From Loripinus fragilis (lineage: Eukaryota > Mollusca > Bivalvia > Lucinida > Lucinidae), in assembly GCA_964019695.1 (NCBI GenBank), contig OZ026520.1, positions 25,868,130-25,932,129 on the forward strand: a stretch of 64,000 bases of DNA. Direction: 5' to 3'. Of the stretch, positions 22,801 to 33,408 are shown one piece after another. Positions within the stretch are counted from its first letter, which is position 1; each line of letters opens with the position of its first letter. The translations under genes were made by a program, and so were the position numbers. The notes beneath the pieces were generated by a model. It was not told the DNA's origin. It saw only the letters and a list, made by a program, of their open reading frames with translations, and made no database searches.

Positions 22801-25800
22801 CGCCCATATATGGTAAAAAAAACCTTTAAATGTCTTCATCTCTGGAACCAAAAGGTCAAAGGCCTTGGGACTTGGTATGTAGCATTGGGGCTGTGGGCAC
22901 AAATGATTAATCTAGGCTGACCTTGACCTACTTTATGGCAAGGTCAAATTTGATTCCTAATGCGTTTATTTGGGAAAAATCTTGTATTATAAAGTACCAA
23001 ATGTCAAGCTGACCTATGACCTTTTATCCAAGGCCACTCATTTGGACTGCCACACACCTATCTAAACATCTGTTTCTCAGAAATCACTGGGCTGTTTGAT
23101 GGATTATTCATTAGATTGTTTAAGTCACTTGACCAAAATGTCTGCAACCCCCAGATATGGTAAAACAATTTTTTTTCCATTATAAGATGTAGTTGACCTT
23201 GACCTATTTTAACATTATTAAGGAGATCATGTGAGCGCCTCAGGACCTTCAGGTCCTCTAGTTTAGCTTACCCGTCCTCCAAATAATTTAATATTCGAGT
23301 AAAGGGTGTGTTGTATTTTAAAAATACCATAGAGTCTTGAAGCGTATCAATGAAAATTGATGTATTTTATGTGGCAATCATCATCAACTGGACTTAGTCT
23401 GTAGTCTTGATTTTTCCAAGATATCAGAGCTTAGCAAGAAGCTCGCACTGGTACAGAACCAGTTTGACAAATAAGGGGAGGTCTACACGATTACCTTTCT
23501 CATAGTGATGTAGGATCTAAAATTACAAATTAAAGTAGGAACTTCGAAAAACCGTTACAACAGAATTTCTGAACGGAGTTCAATGAAATACTGGTTTATA
23601 TATAAGCACCAAGGTACTTGATCTGTCATATAATACCCCATTGTTATACAATCCCTATTATACTAAAGTAAACCCAATGTCCTTGTGTAGGTGTAACCTC
23701 AACCCAAACTTGTGTAGGTGTAACCTCAACCCAAATGATAGAGGCATGAGGTCAATGTCACTTTTCGTGTCTGAACTTGTCCCTATGATCCAAATTGTAG
23801 ATGCATGAGGGCATGGAATTAATTGGTCAACGTGTTTCGACTTGTGGAGGTGAGTCACCGCGACCTTGACAAAAATGAGGCGATGTCATGGAAATTTCTG
23901 CATTACAAGATACTCCCCATTGATTTTGGTATGATATATGAAACCGCATTGTTATACAATACCCCACTGTTCTAAAATGCACCCATTGCATTGTTCTCAG
24001 GTGCACCCATTATCCGTGCGCAGTCACACGTGACCCATCTCCTTCTACCTTGTAGGCTGCGAAACTAATTGAATATTACTACTTACAGTATCTTGAAATT
24101 ATTTATATTGTACATATTATGAGGCTTGTATAGGGGTTTTAGGGATACAGGATATGTGTCATTTTACTTCCAGGGATATAGGATACTATCCATTTTTCTT
24201 CCAGGGATATGGGATACTGTGCTAAGTATTTTCGTTACTTTCAGGGATATTAAATATTTAGGAAAATTAATTACGGGGATATTTGCCAATTTATAAGGGA
24301 TACTTGCATGTTTACTTCAAGGGATATGGGATATTTGGTACCCCCTATACAAGCCTCTATTATGCTTTGTATGCTTTTGAAAAATTGAGCATTGTCATAC
24401 AATGAATAACTTGCACACTCTAAAATTTGAACTATTGATTAATCAATTTGATACTAGCCTTTGTCGGAGGGCACTGTATGCCTGAAAGGACTTCGTCTGC
24501 GAGTTCTAGAAGCTGATCGTTCTTGAAATGACTGTGACTTTTTTGGCTTTTTTCTTACTTTGTCTCTGTACCCTACATCCATGCTATCATCTTGATGTTC
24601 ATGCATTCTGTATTTAAATGTTTCATCTGCGTCACAATCTTCACTATATTGTTTTGTAATTGTGTTGCTTTTCTTTTTATCATGTATTTGCTCATCTAGT
24701 TCTCTTACTTTTGTTTTCAAGAATTCCACTTCCATTTTCAAGTTTTCCATTTCATGCTTGACCTCCTCCGGACGATCCTTAGAGTCTGTTTTACGTCTTT
24801 GTCCAATTTCCATGCTATCTGTATTTTGTTGAAAGCGTTGGTGAGTATTCTGCAATTAAACAATAATTGTTTCCAATCCACGCCCAGAATGTCATTCAAA
24901 AGTAAAACTGACCGATGCAACGACAATTTAGTATGTGACATAGTCCCACAAACAAATTCGCATTTGTTCAATCTCCCATAATTACAGAGCTTTGCCTTAC
25001 AGTAAATGCATTTTAACTCTTTCTATACTGGATAATTTTTCAGACGTTTTGTCATCTGATTTTTTTCAAAATCATCTTTTTCGAAAAAATATTTCAGGAA
25101 TACCATTAATGTCAAACAGTTAAGATCCAATCCAGGCCCGATTTTTTGTCGGGCCTGAGCCCGATGATCTGGGCCCAAACTGTTTGCAAATTTTATCAGC
25201 AGACGACACTACTGGTAAACAAAGAGTTAAAATAGGCGTGTTTTTCGGAAAGATGGATTCTAAACTAACTCGTATAGCGCCACCTACATTTTGCAGCAGA
25301 CAACAATTTCAAATTTTGTTGATTTTTCAAAAATAACAAATAAGGCATGCTATTTCTGCCAGCAGACAATTCTCATGAAATATCATACCTTATTTTTTTC
25401 GAAAATTAGGAAAGATGTCGCAAAATTTGTCGTCTGCTGCAGTCGTGATTGAGGCTTTAAGGGCTAAAGAGTAGTTAGGGCAAATGAGTGTCTAGACACT
25501 TGCATGCTGAGACTTTAATCTTTTAAGATTTTTGTTTTGTTAAAAGAAAAATCAGACCTAATGAATGTTTTATAAAACAAGAAATGACACCCTTGTGACG
25601 GAGACAATAATGCATATGTAATTGTCAACTTTATAGCTTGAATAGTCAATTACACCAATGTTGAAAACTGGCCAGGTTGGGTAACGAAAAAAGAACGAAA
25701 CAAAAAAACACCCGGCTCAGTTCTGGCGTAGTGTATAATCCATTTACCTAGTTTGATTCCTGTCGGATGAGACTCTATCCTTTGAGGTTTTACAAACAGA

Positions 25801-28800
25801 GCCCTTTCGGGTGCTTGCGGACATAGGAAGAACTAAACAAGAGGGACAAGTGGTCCTAAATCGCTCACATGAGTTTTGTATAAAGCTTATATATAGGAAT
25901 CTGTTGAAAGCTGACCATGTCCCTGGTGACACCTGGGGCAAGCCAATTTTGGTCCCAAGGGCATTATTTGAGCAAACTTGGAAGAGGTCCACTAGGTGAC
26001 GCTACATACCAAATATCAAGGCTCTAAGCCTTATGGTTTCAGACAAGAAGATTTGTTTCTTGTTTTTCCCTATATAGGTCTATGTAAAACATGTGACCCC
26101 TGGGTTGTGGCCTCTTTTGGCCCCAGAGATATAATTTGAACAAACTTGGTAGAGGTTCATTAGATGATGCTTCATACTAAATATCAAGGCTCTAGGCATT
26201 GTTGTTTCAGACAAGAAGATTGTTTCATCTTTCTCCCTATATATAAGCCTATGTAAAACATGTGACCCTGGGGTGGGGCCATTTTTGGTCCCAGGAGCAT
26301 AATTTGAACAAACTTTATGGGCCATAATTGGAGCAAACTTGGTAGAGGTCCACTAGGTATGCTACATACCAAGTATCAAGGCTCTGGGCCATATGGTTTC
26401 AGACAAGACGATTTTTTCATGTTTTTCCCTATATACGTTTATGTTAAATATGTTACACCGGGAGCAGGGCCATTTTTGGCACCAGGGATATAATTTGAAC
26501 AAACTTGGTAGAGGCTGACTAGGTGATGCTTCATACCAAATATAAAGGCTCTAGGCCTTAGGAAGAGTTTTTTATGGTTCACCCAATATACGCCAATGTA
26601 AACATGTGACCCTGGGGTGGGGCCATTTTTGGTCCCAGGAGCATAATTTGAACAAACTTTATGGAAGTCCACTAGGTGATGCTACATACCAAATATCAAG
26701 GATCTAGGATTTATGGTTTCAGACAAGACGATTTTTCAATGTGTTTCCCTATATAAGCCTATGTAAAACATGTGACCCCGGGAGTGGGGCCATTTTTGGC
26801 CCCAGCGATATAACTTGAACAGACTTGGTAAAGGTTCACCAGGTGATGCTACATACCAAATATTAAGGCTCTAGGCCATGTGGTTTTAGACAAGAAAATT
26901 TTAAACTCACCATGAGCCAATGGCTCAGGTGAGGTAAAAAAAACCTGGTTAATGCCAACTATTACATCATTGTCAGTAACGACTTCTGGAATAGTAGGTC
27001 ACTTCCTTAATATATATCTTTTAGTTCATATGGAATGGTTATTATTTATCAGCTGTGGCGGGATAAGGGAGGGCTGAGGTGAAGTTACACAATCAAATGT
27101 TAATGTGATGATCGCGATTTATTTAAGGGCCTCACGGAGAGATTGGTGGGGTCAAAAAATATAAGAAAACAAGCAAATTCAGAGAATGTATGCCCCCCAC
27201 TTATTGTTTTTCTTCGAATATATGGGCTACCATGAAACAAGTAAGTTAATTTAACTTAAGTTCATAGAACAGAAAAAATGGCACAAAACTTAACCAGAGA
27301 ACTTTATCCTAAGCATATTCATATCTTCAGACCATGACATATGCACATGCAACTGTTTCATAAAGAATTTTATTTTATCACAAGCAGTGAATTCAATGCA
27401 TATCAAATGTGAGTAAAATTGGTATTTTCTACAGTGAAAAAATATCGTATTTTTTCACTAGTATATTTTCACTGTAGAATAGAATAGAACTGTAGCAAAA
27501 CAAGGCTTTCTTTTTGACTGGGATTTTTTAACATAAGGTTTTAAGTAAAGTATATTTGTCAAAAATAACGCTACGCATGTTGTGACGTCAACATCAAACA
27601 TAATGACGTCACTGTTTGACCTGGCGTAGCGCCAGTTTGCACGTGATGCCTACCCTAAGGTACACTCAATAGACTTTCTTTAAATGCTGATTTCTTGCGT
27701 TTCATTCGTTAAAATATGATTCTAAGCCATTTTCTAGGTGCAAACTACGTTTACACAAACTACGTTTACACCCAATGTTATACCCAATAAACACACTGCA
27801 AAAGTCAAATCGAACGAGAAACGACCAAGTAAAAAGTAAGATTGTGATTTCTGTATTTCCGTTGAGTATAAAATAAAAAGAAAATTTACTTTTTCTCGAC
27901 AAATACCAAATATATTTCATCTCGTGCGGTGAAAATATCAGCATTTTCACTCGTGCTACGCACTCGTGAAAAATACTGATTTTTTTCACCGCACTCGATG
28001 AAATATATTTGGTATTCACCTCAAAAAAGTAAATATCCTCTATGTATAAAACTGCAGGTGTATTTGCACTTACAAGGTAGCATTGATAGCATTGAATAAG
28101 ATCACATCCTGGAAAAGGTGATGCATATTTTCAGACCATGACAAAATCGGCTATTAAGTTTCAAAAGAATGGGTATAAAATTGTAGAAGTGACGCACACA
28201 AGGTACCCACTATATATTCATTTTGAGTGTAATAATGCCTGAAAAATGACCAAGTTCAACTTGCGAAAAAAGTGACAAATATTATCTGAGGATTATATCC
28301 AAAAGATATGCACATCTTCCGACCATGAACTAAAACACCTGTAAACGTTTCAAAGGAATTGGCATAAAACTGTATGAGGAGTTGCCTACAAAATGGCCAA
28401 GTTCAACTTGTGAAAAAATTGACAAAATATAATCTGAAGATTATATCTAAATGATATGCATATTTTCAGACCATGACCAAACCACATGCAAAGTTTCAAA
28501 GGAATAGGCATAAAACTGAAGGAGGAGTTGCCAACTCAAAATACCTTGAATCCATTCACTTTGCCTGTAAAAATTTACTAAGTTTGAGTGTAATAATGCC
28601 TGAAAAATGACCCAAGTTCAACTTGCGAAAAAGTAACAAAATTAATCTGAGTATTATATCCAAAAGATATGCACATCTTCAGATCATGAACTAAACACCT
28701 GTAAAGTTTCAAAGGATAAAACTGTAGGAGGAGTTGTCAACACAAAATACTTTAAATCAATTCACTTTGGTTGTAAAAATGGCTTTGTTCGCTGTAAAAA

Positions 28801-29136
28801 AGTGTTAAAGTGATCTTAACGATATGTACATCTTCAGACCATGACCTAAACACCAGTAAAGTTTCGAAGGAATCGGCATAAAACTGCACGAGCTACCTAC
28901 ATGTACTTTCAGTCGCTCATCACTAAAATAAGGCGAATAATCGCTGATCAATTTAGGCCTACATTTTCAATATTATAAAAGCAAACACGCTTACCTTTTC
29001 TGGTCTCGAGTATTCTGTGTATTACATCATTATGATCATCCGGGCTTTCAACAATTACATTGAATGTCTCCGCAAAACTCCCGTGTTTCCATAAATTGAT
29101 ATAATATGGTTGAATTGTTGTTGGAAACACTACCAT
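15194..29136 (-). CDS. Unrecognised two-exon gene (about 613 aa), 12-kb intron
   Basis: Exon 1 is 29136-28995 (47 codons plus one base, starting ATG, ending AAAG before gtaagc). Exon 2 is 16893-15194, preceded on the minus strand by cttttattgcag and ending TAA. Exon 1 leaves phase 1 and exon 2 begins with two bases completing the codon (G|AT, Asp), so the join reads TRK-D-ESMRIEAF. The product would be about 613 residues: an N-terminal helical-looking domain (to about residue 290), then a charged, Ser/Lys-rich tail with an internal duplication. I do not recognise the family. No signal peptide or membrane helix is evident; a basic KRSQKKKTKAV motif occurs twice and would suit nuclear localisation. 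The intron is packed with repeats. Confidence 0.62.
15370..16075 (-). repeat. In-frame tandem duplication inside coding exon
   Basis: Two copies with a period of 348 bp (for example ttaggaatggattcatt at 16041 and 15693). Protein copies keep LKLDNLKSF, KRSQKKKTKAV and NNIHH, while spacers vary. The repeat length is a multiple of three, so the frame is preserved. Confidence 0.85.
18878..18930 (-). mobile_element. Penelope-like 3'-end fragment inside array A
   Basis: The text cttgattgtatcgattcctg atctttgcaccctttcttac is the inverse of the element end at 10021 and 31168. A related, more diverged copy sits at the equivalent place of a later unit (19845-19895), suggesting that the array unit was amplified after the insertion. 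Confidence 0.6.
19845..19895 (-). mobile_element. Penelope-like 3'-end fragment, second copy in array A
   Basis: Contains tatcgattcctgatctttg. Its downstream text (taagttgattggagtaa) parallels that after 18930, so both were probably carried in the repeating unit. Confidence 0.55.
20701..20719. repeat. Poly-C tract
   Basis: About 16 consecutive C residues after taccac. Homopolymer length is likely unreliable here. Confidence 0.8.
20905..20942. repeat. Imperfect (GTCT)n microsatellite
   Basis: Runs of gtctgtctgtatgtctgtct within the TIR element. The remainder of 20720-21640 shows no gene. Confidence 0.7.
21642..23270. repeat. Tandem array B, about 480-bp unit, about 3 copies
   Basis: Same unit as array A. 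It begins with the same hairpin leader (ttagctcacctgagccgaag ... ggtgagctaatagtatacca). Landmarks gggacttggtatgtagcatt lie near 21912, 22392 and 22867. It ends with a degenerate unit before the right TIR arm. Confidence 0.85.
23590..24120. other. Intronic stretch with a short direct repeat
   Basis: A cttgtgtaggtgtaacctca motif is repeated twice near 23680-23730. Otherwise there is no gene signal. Confidence 0.4.
24121..24357. mobile_element. 237-bp MITE with perfect TIRs and 6-bp TSD
   Basis: Termini gaggcttgtatagggg and ccctatacaagcctc are inverse. Flanks tattat (24115-24120 and 24358-24363) are an exact direct duplication. The interior has several gggatatgggata words. Confidence 0.82.
24454..24849 (-). 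CDS. Possible terminal exon, coiled-coil / Arg-Ser-rich product
   Basis: A minus-strand open stretch of 131 codons preceded by a good acceptor (tgtttaattgcag) and ending TAG. It contains a heptad-like coiled-coil segment (VKHEMENLKMEVEFLKTKVR) and a basic C-terminus (RSASRTRRRSPFRH). Its phase (0) does not fit the phase-1 donor at 28995, so it is not simply the next exon of the flanking gene. It may be an alternative terminal exon or a separate small gene. The family is unrecognised. Confidence 0.42.
   Translation of the reverse strand, partial: NTHQRFQQNTDSMEIGQRRKTDSKDRPEEVKHEMENLKMEVEFLKTKVRELDEQIHDKKKSNTITKQYSEDCDADETFKYRMHEHQDDSMDVGYRDKVRKKPKKSQSFQERSASRTRRRSPFRHTVPSDKG
25013..25230. 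mobile_element. TTAA hairpin MITE (family H2), inverse orientation
   Basis: Termini ttaactctttctatactgg and aaacaaagagttaa, with TTAA at 25013-25016 and 25227-25230. The core palindrome around gtcgggcctgagccc matches the copies at 246-459 and 4028-4250 in reverse. Confidence 0.72.
25231..25840. other. Intronic stretch, nothing specific
   Basis: AT-rich. Some words (gtcgtctgctgcagtcgtga) echo H2 edges, but no bounded element or exon is recognised. Confidence 0.4.
25850..26935. repeat. Tandem array C, about 175-185-bp unit, about 6 copies
   Basis: Units carry ggtccactaggtgatgctac, aaatatcaaggctctaggc, gtttcagacaagaagatt and atgtaaaacatgtgacccc. The array ends at 26935 with ccatgagccaatggctcagg, the inverse of the hairpin leaders of arrays A and B, so C is the same class of element in opposite orientation. 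Confidence 0.8.
27426..27486. repeat. Small hairpin repeat
   Basis: ttctacagtgaaaaaatatc and tattttcactgtagaa are inverse ends, with a further cactagta centre. Stretch 26940-27425 holds nothing recognised. Confidence 0.5.
27888..28035. repeat. Foldback palindrome, about 145 bp
   Basis: Arms caaataccaaatatatttca and its inverse tgaaatatatttggtatt enclose nested inner arms (gtgaaaatatcagcattttc / gaaaaatactgattttttc) around cgtgctacgcactcg. Confidence 0.75.
28090..28890. repeat. Tandem array D, about 175-bp unit, about 5 copies
   Basis: Units contain atgcacatcttcagaccatg, gtaaagtttcaaaggaa, gcataaaactgtaggaggag and ccaagttcaacttgcgaaaa. It lies immediately downstream of exon 1 of the minus-strand gene, inside its intron. 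Confidence 0.78.
28995..29136 (-). CDS. Exon 1 of unrecognised minus-strand gene
   Basis: ATG at 29136-29134 opens 47 codons (MVVFPTTIQPYYINLWKHGS and on to HNDVIHRILETRK) plus one base. A clean gtaagc donor follows on the minus strand at 28994. There is no acceptor-like sequence immediately upstream, so I take this as the first coding exon. An additional upstream coding exon is not excluded. Confidence 0.55.
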
Positions 29137-29659
29137 CACAATAAGTATGTCCTATGAGAACGCCAAACTAATTGGGACAACGTTATTAATTATATAATTA
29201 GGTATATATACAGTAGTGCAGGTATGCGTTCGTGGTAGACTGGAAACCCAAAATATGACAAAGAAACTTTACCTGTTGAATAAAACGTACCCGCTTTGGA
29301 CACGCACTCTATCCACGTACTACAGAAACTCTACTATTAGGTGTATTATAAAAGCAATGCATTATAGCTGAAATAGATGATCACTTAGGATCCTACGGCT
29401 TATATGAATCTAATTTAATTATATTGTTTTAAAAATGATTTCGAGTACCACAGGACAAGGGTTAAAATTAAGAAAAAAACTTGATGACAGGACCAGCACA
29501 TGATAAAATAGTACTTATCGCCGAACCGTATAGTCATTCTTTCACTCATATAAACAACGCGTCCTTTTGTGGGGCATCGACAAACAGTGCAGACCCAGAT
29601 CAGTCGCCTTGTGGATAAAATCCCTCAAAAAAGCATAACTGCATAAAGGAGGGTTTCAA

Positions 29660-29935
29660 TTGGGTAGCTCTGAAATAGCTAGTCAGTAACATTTGGGGCT
29701 CTAACTCGCTATTCAGTAAAATTTAGACCTAAAAATCGCTACTCAGTAAAATTTAGGCCCATCATTCAGTAATCGGTAAAAATTAACCCCCCAAAATCAG
29801 TAATCAGTAACAGTTTACTGTAAAAACGAAGTGGAATGAGTTTTTTTTATTTCGTCGAATTCACCTACCGTTAAAACGCGTCGTTCCGCTTTTCAGTATT
29901 TTTTCGCCCAAAAATCGCTAATCATTATATCGAGA
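29660..29935. repeat. Degenerate short tandem repeat (cagtaaaatttag)
   Basis: Repeated words ctattcagtaaaatttagac, aaaatcgctactcagtaa and relatives with a spacing of about 35-40 bp. It continues after 30066 (gctaatcac, ggtaaaattaaccc). Region 29140-29655, upstream of the minus-strand gene, has no other recognised feature and may contain its promoter. Confidence 0.55.
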
Positions 29936-29939
29936 TAGA

Positions 29940-30066
29940 GCTCAGCATGTATATATATGTTCTGTACTGTCTTTATGCCATCATATATTGTACATTTTTG
30001 TATCCTCGTGGGCTTCATAGCCTTTTGGAATTCTAAATAAACCACATTCTATTCTATTCTATTTTT
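29940..30066 (+). mobile_element. 5'-truncated LINE-type 3' end with (ATTCT)n tail
   Basis: The text ends ttctaaataaaccacattct followed by attctattctattt, the form of a non-LTR retrotransposon 3' end with a pentameric tail. It interrupts the degenerate tandem repeat on both sides. Confidence 0.55.
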
Positions 30067-30284
30067 AGTCCGAAATTCGCTAATCACTAGCACCGCTCAC
30101 TCAGCTATTTGGTAAAATTAACCCTAAAAATTCGTTAACAGTTAAAATTTAGGACCTATTCGTTAGTTTTAGGCCATAATTCGCGATTCAGTAAACCCCA
30201 TTGACACCTTCATAGAATTGCGAGATATGCTTGAAATGGGTTGGTCGCCTATTTTCGTAGTTTTGCTTTGGCTTAGCCTCACGC

Positions 30285-30378
30285 AAAGAAAGCATTCAGT
30301 ATGTCCAACCCTCTGTCTTTCTGTCCGTCCATCTGTACCAGAAAGACGGACGGACGGATGGTTGGACATACTGAATAT
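30285..30378. repeat. Hairpin with 30-bp-class arms
   Basis: Arms attcagtatgtccaaccctc and gatggttggacatactgaat enclose ctttctgtccgtcc / ggacggacgg inner arms. Region 30380-31160 has an H3-like core near 30535-30610 and nothing else I can name. Confidence 0.65.
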
Positions 30379-31167
30379 AGTACACACCAAAATATTTTAG
30401 TTTCGGTTTCATGCAATGGAGATCCCAAATCAATTACCCTTTTTGGACCAATGGAATTTTCCATAAAGTATGATGATACAGGTTATAATTTCTGAAATAT
30501 GTTGTAGGCTATTTCTTTCTCTGAAGATTGATTTTGTCAGACCCTCATGAAATGCCGCATTATGCCGCATTTTGCGGCATTTCATCAGGATTTTCGTTGT
30601 TTGCCAAAGTTTCTGGTCTTCAATGGGTTAAGGATACATGTGTTTTGTGCATTTATTATTCACTTTGGTGATTAGGGCTCTTTTCTCGTTCACTAGCGGC
30701 TATTCATGTTATATTCTAATATTAGTGTCTACGTGCCATATAAAGAATGTAAAATATGTCTACATTGCGCATATTTATACACCTCCCAAACAATTGAAAA
30801 GCGGAAGTCAAATACCTATATCCTTAAAGCGTCAATCACAACAAAGGCTTAGAAGCGTTTGAGCGTTCTGATCTGGTTCCACACTGTGTTCCTATATACT
30901 GATATTAGTCGATAATGAAAGCAACTACATGTATATGCAGCAGACAACTTAGCAGACGACATTTGAGATGATTTCTTGCAAGCTCTTTAAGGATTAACAG
31001 CAAGTACGATCGTAAGCATCTCCACAACAACGCAGTGGCATCGCCAGTAAACGCAGTGGGAGAACGACGGCGCGCACTTTGAGCTTGCTCAAAACAAACG
31101 CCGTGGTTCGGCGTTCTAATAAGAGCCAGTGGGGTCACCGTATGGTCGCCATAGCGGCGCGGTAATT

Positions 31168-31953
31168 AAGTAAGGGTGCAAAGATCAGGAACCGATACAA
31201 TCAAGTACCACACCTGACCCAGGATACCAATTGGAAAGTGACAAATTCACAGTTAGACACCACAAACGAGAGCCAAGAGGTCAGCACCTTCCCAGCAGGT
31301 GACCACAAAGCACATATAAACAGACGCGCACAAAGACATAGCAAACACAAGACAGAAAAACATAAAAGATCCACAAAAGAAGTACCGCTTTGGACTTAAA
31401 CCGGTTTAACGGCGCCAACCTCACCCTTAATTCAGATGTGGATCAAGACACATAGATATTTGGTTTACCTGAAAGACTCCTAACTTATCAATGCATCATC
31501 TCCTAAAACATATAAATCAAGATATAACAAGGAGATAAAGCAAAAATAAGGACTCAACAGTAAATAAAACTGAATACCGGAGCAAAAGAAATCCAACAGG
31601 TGGGCCCGACAAACAGCCAAAGCTTCAGGCCCCACCATCTCATTAATAGATAAGTCTTTAAGTCGGAACCATCATAGAGTCTGAAGTCCGATCCACCGGC
31701 GTGCAATTAAAGAGGAAATCAAAGTTGCCAACCGTGATTGGGTTGACCACCAAGCATGCAGTCTGTTGCAATACATTAATGTTATAGCCAATCTTTTTTT
31801 ATGATGGAAAATTATTTCAATGAACTTCGCTGAAAAATTATTAGAGCCAGCAATTTTCTTCAACTTATACACCAAGTCACCATAGAAGCCAGGTTTCGAA
31901 AGTCCTTGGCGCAAGAGAGATTTAAATCCAACTTAGAATTTAGAAATCAAATC
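31168..31953 (-). mobile_element. Penelope/Naiad-like element, 5'-truncated copy 2
   Basis: Minus-strand copy of the 3' part of 10016-13165. It has the same 3' terminus (gtaagggtgcaaagatcagg), the same UTR of about 485 bp and the C-terminal RT segment (GLSKPGFYGDLVYKLKKIAG). Homology stops abruptly at about 31953, consistent with 5' truncation on insertion. Confidence 0.68.
31672..31930 (-). pseudogene. C-terminal RT fragment of Penelope-like copy 2
   Basis: Encodes LSKPGFYGDLVYKLKKIAGS and relatives before a frameshift near 31800, after which the frame departs from copy 1. It corresponds to 10536-10826 of copy 1. Confidence 0.65.
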
Positions 31954-32274
31954 AAGGTGTCCTACAACGCAACAGGAGCTCCGCGGGCGCTCACAATACA
32001 AAGGTCGTTGTGCAAACGCCATGGTCGTCCAAAACCATATCCTTCTGGCATCAGGTGGTTTTGGTTGTAATATACCCAACGGACTCGTACACCCTCACAT
32101 AGCCAGGCCTCTGAAGCAGACAATGTAAGGTAGACTTGCTATGAACATGGGCCAAAACATTTTCTAACTTTTAAAGAAAAAAATCAGACTATTATTTATC
32201 AGACTAGTGGCTAGGTCAACGTTTACACATCCTAACAATCTATTTAGGCAGCACCAGTATTTTCATGGAAATTA

Positions 32275-32415
32275 GATCTTATGTCATGGGAATGACATAT
32301 TTATGTCGTAGAAATGATTTAAGATGTCATGGGAACGAGATATTATGTTGTGGGAATGCGATAATTATGTCGAGGGAAGGAGATAATTGTGTTGTGGGAA
32401 CGAGATAAAATATTT
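32275..32415. repeat. Degenerate minisatellite (tatgtcgtgggaacgagata)
   Basis: Five or so imperfect units of about 27 bp such as atgtcatgggaatgacatat and atgttgtgggaatgcgataa. The surrounding regions 31955-32270 and 32420-33370 show no convincing gene; the 110-codon ORF at 32634 has no support. Confidence 0.6.
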
Positions 32416-33408
32416 TTTCCAACTGTCCCCTCTGTGCTGTCGTAAGGAATGGCCTCCAAAAATATTCTACTTTTGTGATGACCTCCAAAATATAACAATT
32501 CCTTCATATCCCAAGAAATATACAATTTTCTGAACCCCCCCCCCTCCCCGAAAATATAGGAAATTAAAAAAATTTGAACCTCCAAAAATGGGCCAAAAAT
32601 AGTAAGTGACTATGATCAACAAACCTATGTACATTGTCTGTGCAGGCGCAATGCTCAAAGAATATGTATTTGAAAAATGCTCCCTATTCTCGGGACCGCC
32701 GTGACGTCACAGACTTAGCAACACAGGTAAACAAATGTACCGCGGTGAATTGGGCGGTGAATTTTTACATTACGGGTAACGTAAAAATGATGAAAAACGG
32801 GCCGTATCTATTCAAATTCATCGATTTCTTCATCAGCCTGCGCTTATTTCCAAGGAAAATCATTGTCTTTTGTCCCTCCAAGATGATTTTGGTTATTATA
32901 GCAGCGACTTTTCACAAATTATTGAAAAAACTCGGGTGTGGGTTGGGTGAGCGATCATTTATATAAGTGTCCATCATGAGTGTGAGGGTGGGATAGAAAA
33001 ATCTGTCATGAGGATCACCGAATGGCATCACGAGGCTTGCCGATGTTTACAGTCAATGGGTAAAAACAACGGAAATCCCGATCTGGTGTGCAAGAAGACG
33101 TGATCTCTTATGTCTAAGGAGCTTTAAGAACAATATACAACGGACTTAAAATTCCATATACACCGAGATATTATCAAGCTCTAGATATATAGATGAATGG
33201 CTATTTTGAATCTGAATTCTGACATATCACACCTCCAAGTTTGACTCTGAACACGTGTGGTACAATATGCAGCCTGTCATAAAAAGATATCCCTTTTCAA
33301 GAAAAGTTCCCAGCAAATATTATAATGGAATTCCAGCATAGGTGAAGCAATAATATCTCAAGATTTGTATCAATACATGCGCGGATCCAGGAATTTCCGT
33401 CAGGGTAG

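Larger units (their letters stand above)
20199..23581. mobile_element. 3.4-kb element with about 170-bp terminal inverted repeats
   Basis: The left arm (20199-20365) and the right arm (23395-23581, inverse) share aacggtttttcgaagttcct, cctacatcactatgagaaag, gtgtagacct and gatatcttgg. It encloses tandem array B. Arms are about 80% alike by eye. No transposase is seen, so the element is non-autonomous or deleted. No clear target duplication was found. Confidence 0.65.

Noticed and set aside
23658..23858. ORF with repeated FGLRLHLHK
   Set aside because: Created by a 26-bp or so direct repeat (gtgtaggtgtaacctcaacc); no gene support.
25850..26935. Repeated VCSNYAPGTKNG-like peptides as a gene family
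   Set aside because: The peptides follow the tandem DNA unit in one frame with stops between; it is array C, not a coding repeat.
9100..28890. CRISPR-like arrays
   Set aside because: The repeats are long direct units without short conserved repeats and unique spacers, and the sequence is eukaryotic.
30905..31138. 77-codon minus-strand ORF
   Set aside because: No similarity or splice signals; GC-richer patch alone is not enough.
32634..32966. 110-codon plus-strand ORF
   Set aside because: No splice context, family resemblance or codon signal; length is compatible with chance in 64 kb.
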